From: Adiantum capillus-veneris
Lineage: Eukaryota; Streptophyta; Polypodiopsida; Polypodiales; Pteridaceae
Reading direction: 5' to 3'
Length of the DNA: 64,000 nucleotides
NCBI GenBank assembly: GCA_014529385.2
Contig: CM043953.1
Span: forward strand, 95,972,342-96,036,341
The translations under genes and the position numbers were made by a program. Below, piece by piece: positions 54,300 through 64,000 of the stretch. How positions within the stretch are numbered: the first letter of the stretch is position 1; each line of letters begins with the position of its first letter. The notes below the pieces were generated by a model. The model did no database searches. It had not been told where the DNA came from and saw only the letters and a list, made by a program, of their open reading frames with translations.

Positions 54300-56743
54300 G
54301 TCAGTTTTTTCATTGTGGTTGACTGCATGAATTTTGAAAGTACTGGGTTATGCTACTTGGTACTCTGGTTGGTGACGGTAACTCGCTGTCTTGCACGTTC
54401 TTTTCTCCTGATTTTTATTTTGAGTTCAAGAAAAATAGCACTTTGAACTTAATATTTGGTTTGTAGCCAATATTTAAATCTGATAATGTTTTACTCTTTG
54501 GTGTAAGAAAATCTACTAAGGACCTCCTCTCTACTAAAAAAAGGACCTAAATCTGTAATGACTGATGTGTTCAAGACTCTTTAGAACATTTGGTGACTGA
54601 GCATGTATCACTATACACAACCTGGTCAGAGGCCACTGCTAGAAAAAGGTTGAATTATCAAGTCAAATCTTTAAGAGAAATAAGAAAAGCACAAAAGTGT
54701 ACTTGTCTATTGATTCCAAAGCTACCTTTCATGAGAGTTTTCAAAGAGATATCAGATAGACTTGTGAGCATGATGAATATCAAAACTTTTGTCTCAGTAA
54801 GGTGGCAATCTCAGGCTTTGATGTGCCTTCAGGAAGTTGCCGAGGATTTTCTCATAGACTTTATGAATGATAGCTACATTACAGCTGCATTTTCTCACAG
54901 GGTCACACTTATGAGCAAAGATTTTGTGCTTGTGTCAAGGCTGAGGTACAAGTTTGATAAGACTCTTGAGCTTATTCCTAGTGAGGATCTTAGAGCCTTC
55001 CAAATTTTAAATATCCCTCCTTCCAGGCAGCAGAAAGATTCAAGGGTTGTCATTGAGGATGTTACACATGAGAATGAGACAAGAAAGGCCCAGGATATCA
55101 AAGCAGGAAAGGAGGTTGAGAGGGAGAAATACATGATATCAGAGGATGCTATCCTTAAAGAGCAAGCAGAAATTTTAAGAGCATCCAACTCTCTTCTTTA
55201 TGAGAAAGTTACAGGCCAAATGGTGGTGGATGTCTCCTTGTTTGGAGATAATGAGGTGTACTTGGACATATTCCCTCAAGACACAAGTATGCTTGTAAAC
55301 CCCAACATTCAGCTTGGTGACAATGTGCTCTTTATCTGTCTCAGGTATGTGTTGCTCCTTTGCTAATTATTAGTGCATGTGCAAGGCAGGAACAAGGGCC
55401 TCATTGGGGGGTTTTTTTTCTTTTTCAGGTGTCTTATAAGGGATCTTCCAGAGGCTCTAGCTATGCAAATTTCCATACTTGACCCTAGTGACACAGTGCC
55501 TTTTTAACAATCAAGGAAGCCTTTCAAGTTTTTTTGAAGATTTTAACATGCTGACCTACAATTACATAATATACCCCTATGTTGAAGGGTAAACCTTAAC
55601 TTCTTACATGTTATTTTTAACATTTTGTGGTATTCCTAGCTAATTGTTATTTTTTGTAGAGGACATTGGAGTCTTATTATCTTCAATCTTTTGGAGAAAG
55701 ATATTATATTTATGAATTCATTCTCATGTATCTATGGGAGAAGTAAACTCTAAGTATGAAGTATGATCTATGCTTGATGGCCCATTGTTTTCTATTAGCA
55801 GCTTTTTGATTCAATGTCTTCTTGCAGTGCTGCCAAACTTATTGTTTGTCACCTAAGTACCACAAATAAGAATTACAATATAGAAGGTTTCAAGTACTAC
55901 AATCAAAAAGTGCCTTTACAAATAGACTCAACATCTTGTGGATGGAGGGCGCTTGCCAATGCATGGAGATATCTTGAGTCAAGGTGCCGGATGACTACAC
56001 TCACTGTAAGTGTGTGGCTCATGTATTTATTTTGATTTCTTAACTATGAATGTATGTACTCATGTCCTTTAATTCCTTTTTCTATTTGTTTCGGTTGCAT
56101 GACTATCCAGAGTCTTGGGTCACGTGGGTGAGAGAGAAGGCTGTTTCTATGGTTTTGGAAGGATCAATAAATCCAAATGATCTAGAATCTCCTTTGCCAC
56201 CAAAGAAAGGTAGAGCCACCAAGGGTTTGGATGCAAAGAAAATGGATCAGAAGAAGAAAAGTCCTGTAAAGAAGATCTATACAAAGAAAAAGGATCACAA
56301 GAAGAAGAATCCTACAAAGAAGAGCCATGCCAAGAAGAGTCTTGCCAAGGGGAAGAGTCCCACCAAGAAGAAGAGCCCTGCAAAAAAAAGAGCAGATACA
56401 AAGGGCCATCCATTCCACTCACCATTGAAATTCAAGGTTCAAAAGCGCCATACAGTTAAGAACAGTAAGGGGGAGGCACCTAGCTCACCTTTCAAGCTAC
56501 CATTCATGTTGCCAAAGAAGATTGCCAAGTCACCCAAGCCAGCCACTCCTCAGGAGCCCAAAGCACCAAACCCCTGTCATGTCACCTATGCCAAGCCTTG
56601 AGGAGCCCAAAGCACCAACCCCTGCCAAGTCACCCTTGCCAAGCCCCGAGGAGCCCAAGTCATCACCACCACCCACTCCTGAACTTTCAACCCCTTCTGA
56701 ACACAAAAGAAAAAGGGTCTCTGAGGATGCAGAATCCTCTTAG
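54202..56743 (+). CDS. Histone H3/CENH3-like domain fused to Ulp1-type cysteine protease
   Basis: Multi-exon gene. Exon 1 (54202-54299) encodes MARTKQTARK, identical to the canonical H3 tail through K9, then an acidic stretch (DLEKDDLEKEDPEKPPP). After an intron (GTCAGT at 54300; acceptor probably 54641-54642) exon 2 encodes an H3 fold: SLREIRKAQKCTCLLIPKLP, RWQSQALMCLQEVAEDFLID, SHRVTLMSKDFVLVSRLR, then a linker with helical charged sequence. Introns 55345-55428 and 55589-55659 lead to the protease: GGHWSLIIFNLLEKDIIFMN (His 55664-55666, Asn at the usual Asp place 17 residues on), then VPLQIDSTSCGW (Gln 55919-55921, Cys 55937-55939, six apart as in Ulp1). An intron at 56006-56112 precedes a Lys/SPxKK-rich, H1-like tail and a Pro-rich end with KRKR. 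Single-base slips in a T run (~55505) and near 56568, and an unresolved exon 4-5 phase (55743-55828), leave it either recently broken or mis-sequenced. Confidence 0.8.
55660..56005 (+). other. Ulp1/C48-like protease domain core
   Basis: Two exons hold His-Trp, the Asn in place of Asp, Gln and Cys with Ulp1-like spacing. The junction between them (donor near 55743 GTAAAC; acceptors at 55798, 55801 or 55827) does not phase cleanly for any pair I tried. An alternative reading places FDSM (55805-55816) as the Asp motif. Confidence 0.72.
56113..56743 (+). other. Lysine-rich SPxKK tail and Pro-rich C-terminus
   Basis: Repeated KKSPVKK, KKNPTKK, GKSPTKKKSPAKK motifs resemble linker-histone and minor-groove-binding SPKK tails. 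After a one-base slip near 56568 the sequence continues as repeated EEPKAPTPAKSPLPSP-type units and ends EHKRKRVSEDAESS, a nuclear-localisation-like end, at 56743. In the uncorrected frame it ends at TGA 56599-56601. Confidence 0.75.
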
Positions 56744-57000
56744 GCAAAAAGAAAAGTGGAGTTTCATGATTGATTACTCCACAAAAGCTATGTACACTTT
56801 TGTTCATTTTGTCCATATGAACATTTATATACCATTTGGTGATTCATAATTTTGTACTTCAAATACTTAATACCAACTATCAATTCTTAAATGTGTATGA
56901 TGGTGTCATGTAAGTTTAAAACAACATAAATAATGATCAAAATAAGGTAGAGAAAACATAAATATATTTGCAAAATGATTACAATATTGAACTTGTTTTT

Positions 57001-58256
57001 TCAAGTCCTTGCAAGTGGCTCAAATACAACTCTTTTTTGGGGAAGGCATGTGATGCAAGAGGTTGAATTCTCCATCCTTGTGCTCACCATAATTTCATCC
57101 ACTTTGAATCTATAGTCGGGAGATGTTTCATCAAGAAACTCAAGAGATTCTCTAACATCATGTAGTCTCCAATTTGTAGTTACTATCAGGCTTCTATACT
57201 CGGTGTGTGGATGGACTGTGACCTTTAGTTCAAACTCTGGAAAATTTTCCTCAAAGTCGAGAGGAACCCAACTACCTAATTTTCTTCTCCATCTCCTATA
57301 GTCGTAGCCCAGACTAATGATTGACGACATAGTTGATATGAGATAGACATAGAATTTGGGCTTACTCTACAACTAATATTATCACCAATATGGAAAGTTT
57401 CTTTGGTGCTCCATCCGTCTCCAAGTACATTATCCAGTTCAGTCATAGAAAGTCTTCTATTAAGCCACATCGTCTTTATCCTCTGCAAGTCCATTGTTTT
57501 GAAACATGCCACAAAGACATGTATAGGCAAGAACCATTGAACTTTAATCCTTCTTGATATCCTATCCGGAGACATAGATTTAAGGATGTATTCTTTGATC
57601 TTGGATTTGAAGCTTGATATAGTACATGCATCAAGAGCTTCCCAGTCAAGTGAATTTATGGTGGGAACGGGTAACTGATGTAGTTCTCCATATGCACCTT
57701 CTCGTGATGGAACTTTGTATTTTGAAAAATAGACAAAAAAATCCATTGTTTTGTAAGAGGAAGGTGGCTTGTCAGCATACATAGCATCTGCAGTCCCTTT
57801 ATGCATTGCTTTGAACGTCCCACTTAGACTCTCCACGGGCTGCCATTCCACAGCTGTTGAAGGAAATATATCTGGAATGGAATCAAAAATGACAAAAACA
57901 ATGGGAGGATGAAGAATTCATTGTATCAAATAGAATTTTTTTTTGTACTTATAGTAAGAATGCAGTGTGGGATGTTCTTCCCAGTCTAACACCATATCCT
58001 TGGCCATGTACACATGTTGAACCTTAGCTAGCCAGCTAGTGTCGGTCACGTTGAAAGCAAGAACACAACCTTTCCAATGGTTTTTGGCTTTATCATGTTT
58101 AGTTCTCTTCACTCTGTGTAGACCTTTGCATGAAGGAAGCATTGTTACCCAGTCATTCACACGAAAAGATATGGGCTTCCAAAGACCATCCTCTCTAACG
58201 TTATGAATGTCACAACAGGTTATGTTATGTGAAGGGCGACGTGCAAAAGGCGCCAT
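57001..58256 (-). CDS. Unrecognised two-part protein of the inverted-repeat element
   Basis: Starts at the ATG at 58256 (MAPFARRPSHNITCCDIHNV). The first exon runs to about 57945, with FRVNDWVTMLPSCKG and WKGCVLAFNVTDTSWLAKVQ, a pattern faintly like a BAH or other chromatin-reader beta-barrel. A donor-like GTACAA near 57945 and an acceptor-like TTCCATTCCAG near 57873 suggest an intron. The next exon (about 57870-57276) contains MDFFVYFSKYKVPSREGAYG, DWEALDACTISSFKSKIKEY, KVQWFLPIHVFVACFKTMDL. A one-step frame change near 57310 leads to 57330-57001 (WVPLDFEENFPEFELKVTVH, DETSPDYRFKVDEIMVSTR), ending TGA. I cannot assign it. As the largest unknown beside the right inverted repeat it is a candidate for a mobility protein, by position only. 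Confidence 0.55.
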
Positions 58257-58661
58257 GGAAACTCACAGATTAGAGAAGAAGAAAGAAAATATAGACGAAA
58301 AGACTTAAACCTCTCACAAAATAGAGAGAGAGCGAAAAAGGTATACGCTTGAGAAAAGTAGACGATTTGTCATTAATGCCCTTGTTTTGAGAGCCTTCTG
58401 ACATAGATTTTGTATCTTTTGACAACGGTTTTGTGAGATATAAAATAGAAGATGAGACTTCATTAATTTGGGCCGCAAATTTAATGAGCTCTCTCGCCGA
58501 AAGCACCCAAATATAGTAGTTTCAACCTTATGATCAAGACATTTAGCGGTTCTCCATCAAAATAGGACCACCAAAACCCAAAATTGAGGAGACAAGAGTT
58601 CCATACTTTTGTATACGTATCAAATAACTATTGGACTATTCCTGAATCCTTAGATTAAAAA
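58257..58661. other. Right subterminal region
   Basis: Promoter side of the minus-strand gene; AT-rich, GA-rich bits near 58320, no supported ORF. Confidence 0.5.
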
Positions 58662-58684
58662 ACAACCCTTTTTGAGTCGTTTTT
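58662..58684 (-). repeat. Right terminal inverted repeat (23 bp)
   Basis: Begins ACAACCC and ends GAGTCGTTTTT; exact inverse complement of 47741-47763. Element F's SKPILRQLDWDV codons start at the next base. Confidence 0.9.
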
Positions 58685-59170
58685 AGTAAGCCAATACTCC
58701 GACAACTGGATTGGGATGTTATATTCCATGTGCATGTTGATGCTTCGGGACTAGCAATGGGAGAAATATTTGCTCAACCAGATGAAAGAGCTGATTATCC
58801 ATTGTATTTTTCCAGTCAAAGATTCAGTCAAGCTGAACAAGGATATACTACCATGGAGAGAGAAGCCTTATGAATTTTCAGTGCCACCAAGTTTTGACAT
58901 TATTTACTGGGCAAACTATTTCATTTCTATGTGGATCATCACGCATTATTATTTTAATTAACAAAGTTATTATCCAAGGATGATTGATTAGATGGATGGT
59001 GTTCCTGATGGAGTTTGAATTTCGCATATTCCACAAGCCTGGTAAATCTCATTATGGTGCTGATTTTTTGTCTAGGAGTACTGGAGGCTACTCTGAAATA
59101 TCCTTGAGAGATGAGCCAGTAGATGCAGAGCTGTTTCAGGTGACAACTGAGAAAAATACTGATCTAGAAT
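58685..59170 (+). pseudogene. Element F RNase H
   Basis: SKPILRQLDWDVIFHVHVDA with SGLAMGEIFAQPDERADYPL, then after stops FHFYVDHHALL and HKPGKSHYGADFLSRSTGGY. Several in-frame stops. Confidence 0.85.
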
Positions 59171-59189
59171 GATATGATGTATATCAATT

Positions 59190-60440
59190 CATTTCAAAAG
59201 GAGGGTTCTCAGAAAATTGGACTCAGAATCAGAAAAAAGCTATGATTATTAAGAGTCTGAAGTTCACCATCATACGAGGATTTCTCTATAGACTGGGTGT
59301 TGATGGTATTCTTTGAAGGCAAGTAATCTCTGAAGCATATGATGGGGACTCTGGAGGACACTTATCCACTGATAGTACTTATAAGAAGATTTTGCAAGCT
59401 GGATAATGGTGGCAAACTCTGATAGCGGATGTCCGAAGTTTTTGTAAAAGTTGTGATATATGTCAGAGACTGGGCAAACCAACATCAACTGATATGACTT
59501 CACTTACTCAGTTCAACCACTGGGAGTATTCATGAAATGGGATATGGACTTCATGGGACCATTCAAGAAGTTCACTCCAAGGAAGAACCGATATATCTTG
59601 ATGGCTACCTGTTATGTCACTAAATGGGTAGAGGCCAAGGCTCTTCCAGATAATACTGCAAAGTCCACTTCTTTTTTCCTATTTGAAAACATTATCTACC
59701 ACTGTGGATGTCCCATTGATATTGTGTCTAATCAAGGGACACATTTTATTAATGATACCACGGAAATTTTGATGGAAATGCTCTCAATTAAGCACAGGAA
59801 ATCAACTCCCTATTATCCAAGGTGCAATGGTCAAGTAGAGAGTAGTAACAAAACCATCAAGAATATTCTAACCAAGATTGTTCGAAAGGAAACACATCAG
59901 TGGGATCTTAAGCTTTAGACTTCTCTACGGGCCTACAGAATAGCTTATAAAGTCACCACTCGAATGACACCTTTCAGAATACTGTATGATACTGAAGTTG
60001 TACTGCCTATTGAATTTGTGATTCCCAGTCTCAGAATGGCGGTGGAATATGGATTAGATTTTGATCATAATCTTAAACATAGACTAAAGAATTAGTGCAG
60101 TTGGATGAGTTGCAACAAGAGCCATGCTGGACAGGAGATTGTTCAACAACGAAGAAAGCACTGGCATGATAAAAGAATCAAGGTTAGGGAGTTCCAGAAG
60201 GGAGACTCAGTTTTTCTTTATCAATCCAAACTGGGCCCTAAGAAACCAAATTTAAAGATATCTTGGGCTGGTCCATATGAAGTTGATTGGGTATTTTCCA
60301 ATGGCATAGTAAGATTGAAGGACTTATCTAGATTACTGCTGCCATGTGTTTATAATGGGGCCAAAATAAAGCTATATTATTCTAATGAAAAAGAGACCTC
60401 AAGAGGAAAAGATACTGGTCTTCTGGGTACTGATGACTAG
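59190..60440 (+). pseudogene. Element F integrase
   Basis: Zinc region DGDSGGHLSTDSTYKKILQA and SFCKSCDICQRLGKP (first His of the motif now Tyr). Core: MKWDMDFMGPFKKF (first Asp), IVSNQGTHFIND where the second catalytic Asp is Asn (59730-59732), CNGQVESSNKTIKN (Glu). C-terminal HWHDKRIKVREFQKGDSVFL and SWAGPYEVDWVFSNGIVRLK (GPY-type). Stops at several places; ends TAG 60438-60440. Confidence 0.86.
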
Positions 60441-60625
60441 GGACGTTTATACCCAGCCATTTTAAACCTCTTCCATGTACAACCAGTACCAGAACCAGTG
60501 ACAGTGCCAGAAAAGTCTGAGAGTGACAAAACAATGCCAATAGGTCAGTAGAGTTTCAGAGTCAGTACCAATTCTTATGGGGAAAAGGGCCAATGGGAAT
60601 GCATGTGATAATTAATTAAGGGATT

Positions 60626-63600
60626 ATGGGACAAATTGGTGAATGCATGTGTGGCACGTCGGTGACGGTGCACAAAACTCTAGGAACGGTAAGTAGTGGA
60701 GCTTTTACGGGACGTATACGTATAACAATAAGGCGGGAGGGCATTCTTCCTCACAAGTCTCCTGTGCGATGCCTACCTGCTATTACACACTCGCCATCTC
60801 CAAGCTCAAAAGACTCTTCACTACAACCAAAAACCTCCTCGATAGAAGAGTCTATTGATCCTTGTCTGTCCCTACCCAACACACCTTGTTGTGGCTTTGA
60901 ATATACAAGTAAGTCTTCTTCCTCTACAGACTTATCGTCCTCGCAGTGTATGCGTAGAAGGAAAATGTCGGAGAAGATGAAGGATACAATGGCTGAAAAC
61001 GCAACATTTATCAACTCTCTTCAAGCCTCTCTACCACTTATTCCACGTAGCAAGATACAGCGATATGTGTTTATTGAGTAGGCAGAATCGCTGCTGCAGC
61101 TATGGGATTTGCATGTGGTCGTACAGGCTACAAGGTTGGATTTTGACACAGCCATTATCAAGCAAGTTCTTGATTATTTTAATGTTGAGGAAGGTAGTGC
61201 CATTGTTAATGGAGTGAAAATCACAGCAACACCTGATGACATTGCCTACACTTTCAAAATGCCCAATGAGACAAAGCCAACCACAACATCTGCAGAACAG
61301 ATAAGTTTGGCTCTGAAGGAGGATGAAGCAACCAAGAAGAAAAGGAAGGCTGGTGCACAAGGGGTTCTAGTAGCAGGACTGGACGTCCACTCAGCCTCCC
61401 TACAGGTTTGTTGTTGAGGCTGTCAATTTGAAGAATAATACCACATATGTGTTAGAGAAGATGTTTGCCATGTTGCTCGCAAAAAAGCTAAATGCTAAAG
61501 CTAAAATCAATTTGTGCCAGATCTTGTCTCAAAATGTGCTAGAGAAGACTGCCAATTTGAAATCTCAGAATGTATTTAGAGCTTGATATGTCTAGAAATT
61601 TCTATACTGGGCAACTCCTCTAGAAGCCTCTTTCCAGGTGACTTGGATTTCGAAGCCCATTTCAACCATTAACAATGTAGAGCTATCTTCAGATTAAGAG
61701 GCTCCAGGCAATCAATTGGCCCTAACTGGACAGAAGAGGAAGGCCACACAAGTGAATGCCGATGGTTCAAAGAAACCAAGGATTATGTTGGCAAAGAGTA
61801 CTGCTTTACACTGAAGCAACTGGAGAGTCAGGTCAGGCCCTTTCCCACTAAAAATTCCTCAGAAGGCCAAATTTCAGCAATACCTAAGGAGCAGACTCCA
61901 ATAGAAGTCAACACTAGAAAAGGGCAGCAAGCAACACTAAGCACTGAACAAGTGGCATTCAATACTGACAAAGGAAAGGGCCCAGCACCTGCCAACCTGG
62001 CCACCAAAGTCCTTTTCAGCGAAATGGCTTTTTCCCTAACCAAGAAGGATCGATTGCAACAATTATAGCATAACCTTCTCAAAGGCTGAATAATTCTTCA
62101 AAAACCAGATTGGCATCATTGCCATACATAGCTCTTGTTATGGTTTATGAGCCAGTTTAATCTGACTCAACTACTACAATATTTGATGGTGGCTGCTCAA
62201 GCAATTATCCGAGCATCATGGAGTACCATTGTCAATGCCTTAGGACAAATGATGGATGCATCAGCTTCCAATGAGGAAGTGTCTAGCTGAAAGAAGAACT
62301 GGAAAGAAACCATCAGCAGATTCAAAAACTTCAGAAGGATGGGGCATCACAATCTCTTAGGCATGGTATTGCCAAAAATTAGTCAACAAGAACAATTAAG
62401 GAACTGCAAGCAAAGTTGTTCAAGCTAGAAACAAAAAATCCGCAATTAAATGAAGACAAGGCATGCAGCAGCCTTAAAAGATGCTGATAGATTCCAGACT
62501 GTGCTATGAATGAAGCGTGAAAACTTCAATGCGTTGTTGACAACCCACACTGCATTAAAGGCTTCCCTTACAGAGAGATATATCTATAATAACCTTGCTG
62601 ATATTTTGAACCCACACGAAAATGTCACTCTAGATATGGACAATTTGAAGGCACTCATGGAGACTATGCAGAGTGATCTACAAGAAACGCTCTCTGAATA
62701 AAACATAGCCTTAGCAAATCAGGCCAATATGGATTAAATCAGTAAGCAAAATAATCTTGATGAGGAGTTTGAGAGGGAAGAAGAGCAGGATGAGGAAGGG
62801 GAGGACTTGATGATGATGACATGTTTCCTCCCTTCCCACCCTCAGGCTATGGAGGTGGTGGATGAGCTGCCGCAGGGGGCAGTGAGCCCAACAAGGACCA
62901 ACTAGACCAGCACAAAGACCAGTAGTCGGGTGACACAGCGGTCTGATGATCAGCAGAGCAAGGCAGTGGACAACACAATAAGGGAAACACTAGAGATTCT
63001 CTAGTACACCAGTCATGGCACATTTCAGACAACAATAAAAAAGCCAAATCTGTGACTGCATCCTTTAAGGTTGATGAGCAACACTCCTTACAGCTCATCA
63101 CATTGAACAAGAGATTAAGACATCAGCAAGCTCCTATTACTAGAAAGTATTTGGAGGATGACACTGTTATCTCTGATCTGAAACACTTCCAAAGGCTATA
63201 TGTAGGAGCTAGAGAAATGATTCAACACTGGAAGTTATCTACCTTTCATGATCAAGAGCTGTGTCAATTACTTGAGCATCCCAGCAGGATCCAGGTAATG
63301 GAAAGGTTACCTAAGTGGACGTTGACTTTTGATGATATGAAAGCCAATCCACATTGGCAGTGACAGTCCACTATAGATCGACACTCTCTAGATCTTGAAT
63401 TGGATCTACTGCTAGGAAACAGACCTACATAAAGATGTATGAAGGAGGTCAGGGCTCAACTGAAAAAGGTCTTGCTTCAGATGCAAATTGCCAGAGGAGT
63501 TTTGGATCAGAGGGTGGAGGCCATCATTGAAGGTCAGTCTTCCAACAGTAAAGGACCTCGAACTCAAATGAGAGTAGGAGAACATGCAACTGCTCTCCGA

Positions 63601-64000
63601 AAACTCTTTCAGCTGGTCCGAATTACTAGGAAGGTGATGCAGCAGGAGAACCAAGCTGTTCTCAATTTTTTGGAGTTTTTGCCTGATTCTCAGATTCTCC
63701 TATATGCATTACCTACTAAAGAGGCTGAACTGCCTAGATTTTTCCCTGCCTTGTATCATCATCATCGTGAACCGGTGGATCGTCTCACTTACTTTAGCAT
63801 CACTAATGAACTCCAAGACTAGTATGAGCGAGCCATTATGGAATGGAAATCCTGGCAATCACTGATCAATGATGCCCTCAAAATGGATATTGTCATGGAT
63901 CTACAAGGAGAAATGCAAAAGGTAAGACTTTGTATGGGACAGTGGAAGATCTAGCTCTGTGGATTAATGAAGATCACAATCAGTTACTTCAACTGAGTAT
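60626..64000 (+). pseudogene. Long decayed coding region downstream of element F, unrecognised
   Basis: Protein-like pieces run to the window edge in all three plus frames: LDYFNVEEGSAIVNGVKITA, PDDIAYTFKMPNE (61109-61417); EAVNLKNNTTYVLEKMFAML and KINLCQILSQNVLEKTAN (61400-61590); KRENFNALLTTHTALKASLT (62510); NKRLRHQQAPITRKYLEDDT and YVGAREMIQHWKLSTFHDQE (63052-63363); VRITRKVMQQENQAVLNFLE (63439-63822). The first pieces recall the extra ORF or ORF1-like proteins carried by some plant Gypsy elements, but I do not recognise a family. Same strand as element F, so it may be its extra ORF or the gag of another element. Confidence 0.5.

Larger units (their letters stand above)
47741..58684. mobile_element. 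10.9-kb inverted-repeat element with kinase and histone-protease genes
   Basis: Bounded by perfect 23-bp inverted repeats (47741-47763, 58662-58684) and splitting element F exactly in frame between RT and RNase H. Five genes are supported: BED-like finger (+), RING-like coiled coil (-), kinase (-), H3-like/Ulp1-like (+), and an unknown (-). No DDE transposase, tyrosine recombinase or polymerase is recognised, so the mobilising enzyme is either one of the unrecognised proteins or supplied elsewhere. No target duplication is seen. The kinase, RING-like and finger genes are free of stops, unlike nearly everything around them, which suggests a much younger arrival. Confidence 0.85.
58685..60600 (+). 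mobile_element. Element F, right part (RNase H and integrase)
   Basis: Continues element F from the base after the right inverted repeat, in the same frame that RT left at 47740. A purine-rich GGGGAAAAGGGCC near 60580 followed by TGTGATAATTAATTAAGG could be the polypurine tract and start of the 3' LTR, but no partner LTR is in view. Confidence 0.82.

Noticed and set aside
47741-58684. Assignment of the inverted-repeat element to hAT because of the BED-like finger
   Set aside because: Ends are not CAGGG-like, no 8-bp duplication and no hAT catalytic domain.
47741-58684. Assignment to Mutator or CACTA because Ulp1-like proteases occur in those
   Set aside because: No matching transposase, no 9-bp or 3-bp duplication, and termini do not begin CACT.
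1-64000. CRISPR arrays, bacterial operons, rRNA or tRNA genes
   Set aside because: Nothing with the right spacing or structure; the tRNA-like matches are primer-binding sites only.

Overview
The window looks like a repeat-rich land-plant nuclear genome. The evidence is one plant-type, apparently intronless-CDS EXO70 gene, LTR retrotransposons primed by initiator tRNA-Met (TGGTATCAGAGC), chromodomain Ty3/Gypsy elements, LINE debris, and many long GA/CT/GT microsatellites. No sequence feature fixes the species. A large non-seed-plant genome such as a fern is a guess only. More than 80% of the window is mobile DNA or its debris, with insertions nested inside insertions.

Layout. 1-3.0 kb: minus-strand Gypsy pol remnant, cut by a truncated Copia copy (5' LTR plus broken gag), then an unrecognised decayed coding stretch. 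3.0-5.9 kb: no recognisable gene. 6.38-9.12 kb: EXO70, the only clear host gene, with its last ~100 bp duplicated just downstream. 10.6-31.1 kb: three copies (B1, B2, B3) of one chromodomain Gypsy family, mixed with two LINE fragments. A nearly complete Copia element (25047-30414, 227-bp LTRs, TTCTT target duplication) sits inside B3. 33.7-35.3 kb: a fourth family-B fragment. 36-41.5 kb: two oppositely oriented remnants of another Gypsy family. 41.5-43.5 kb: an unrecognised decayed ORF and a LINE reverse transcriptase. 43.8-47.7 kb and 58.7-60.5 kb: the two halves of Gypsy element F. 60.6-64.0 kb: an unrecognised, heavily broken coding region.

The most interesting object is the 10.9-kb insert that splits element F between reverse transcriptase and RNase H (47741-58684). 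It is bounded by perfect 23-bp terminal inverted repeats. It carries no transposase that I recognise. It encodes: a BED-like zinc-finger protein; a coiled-coil RING-like protein; a protein kinase with an intact catalytic core and one well-phased intron; a multi-exon gene that starts with the exact histone H3 tail MARTKQTARK, continues into a histone H3 fold with CENH3-like features, and then a Ulp1/C48-type cysteine protease and a Lys/SPxKK-rich tail; and an unrecognised two-part gene. Tandem repeats lie near the left end and between the divergently transcribed kinase and histone-protease genes. I know of no described element with this gene set, but novelty has not been searched. A chromatin-targeting or SUMO/ubiquitin-like regulatory role is inference.
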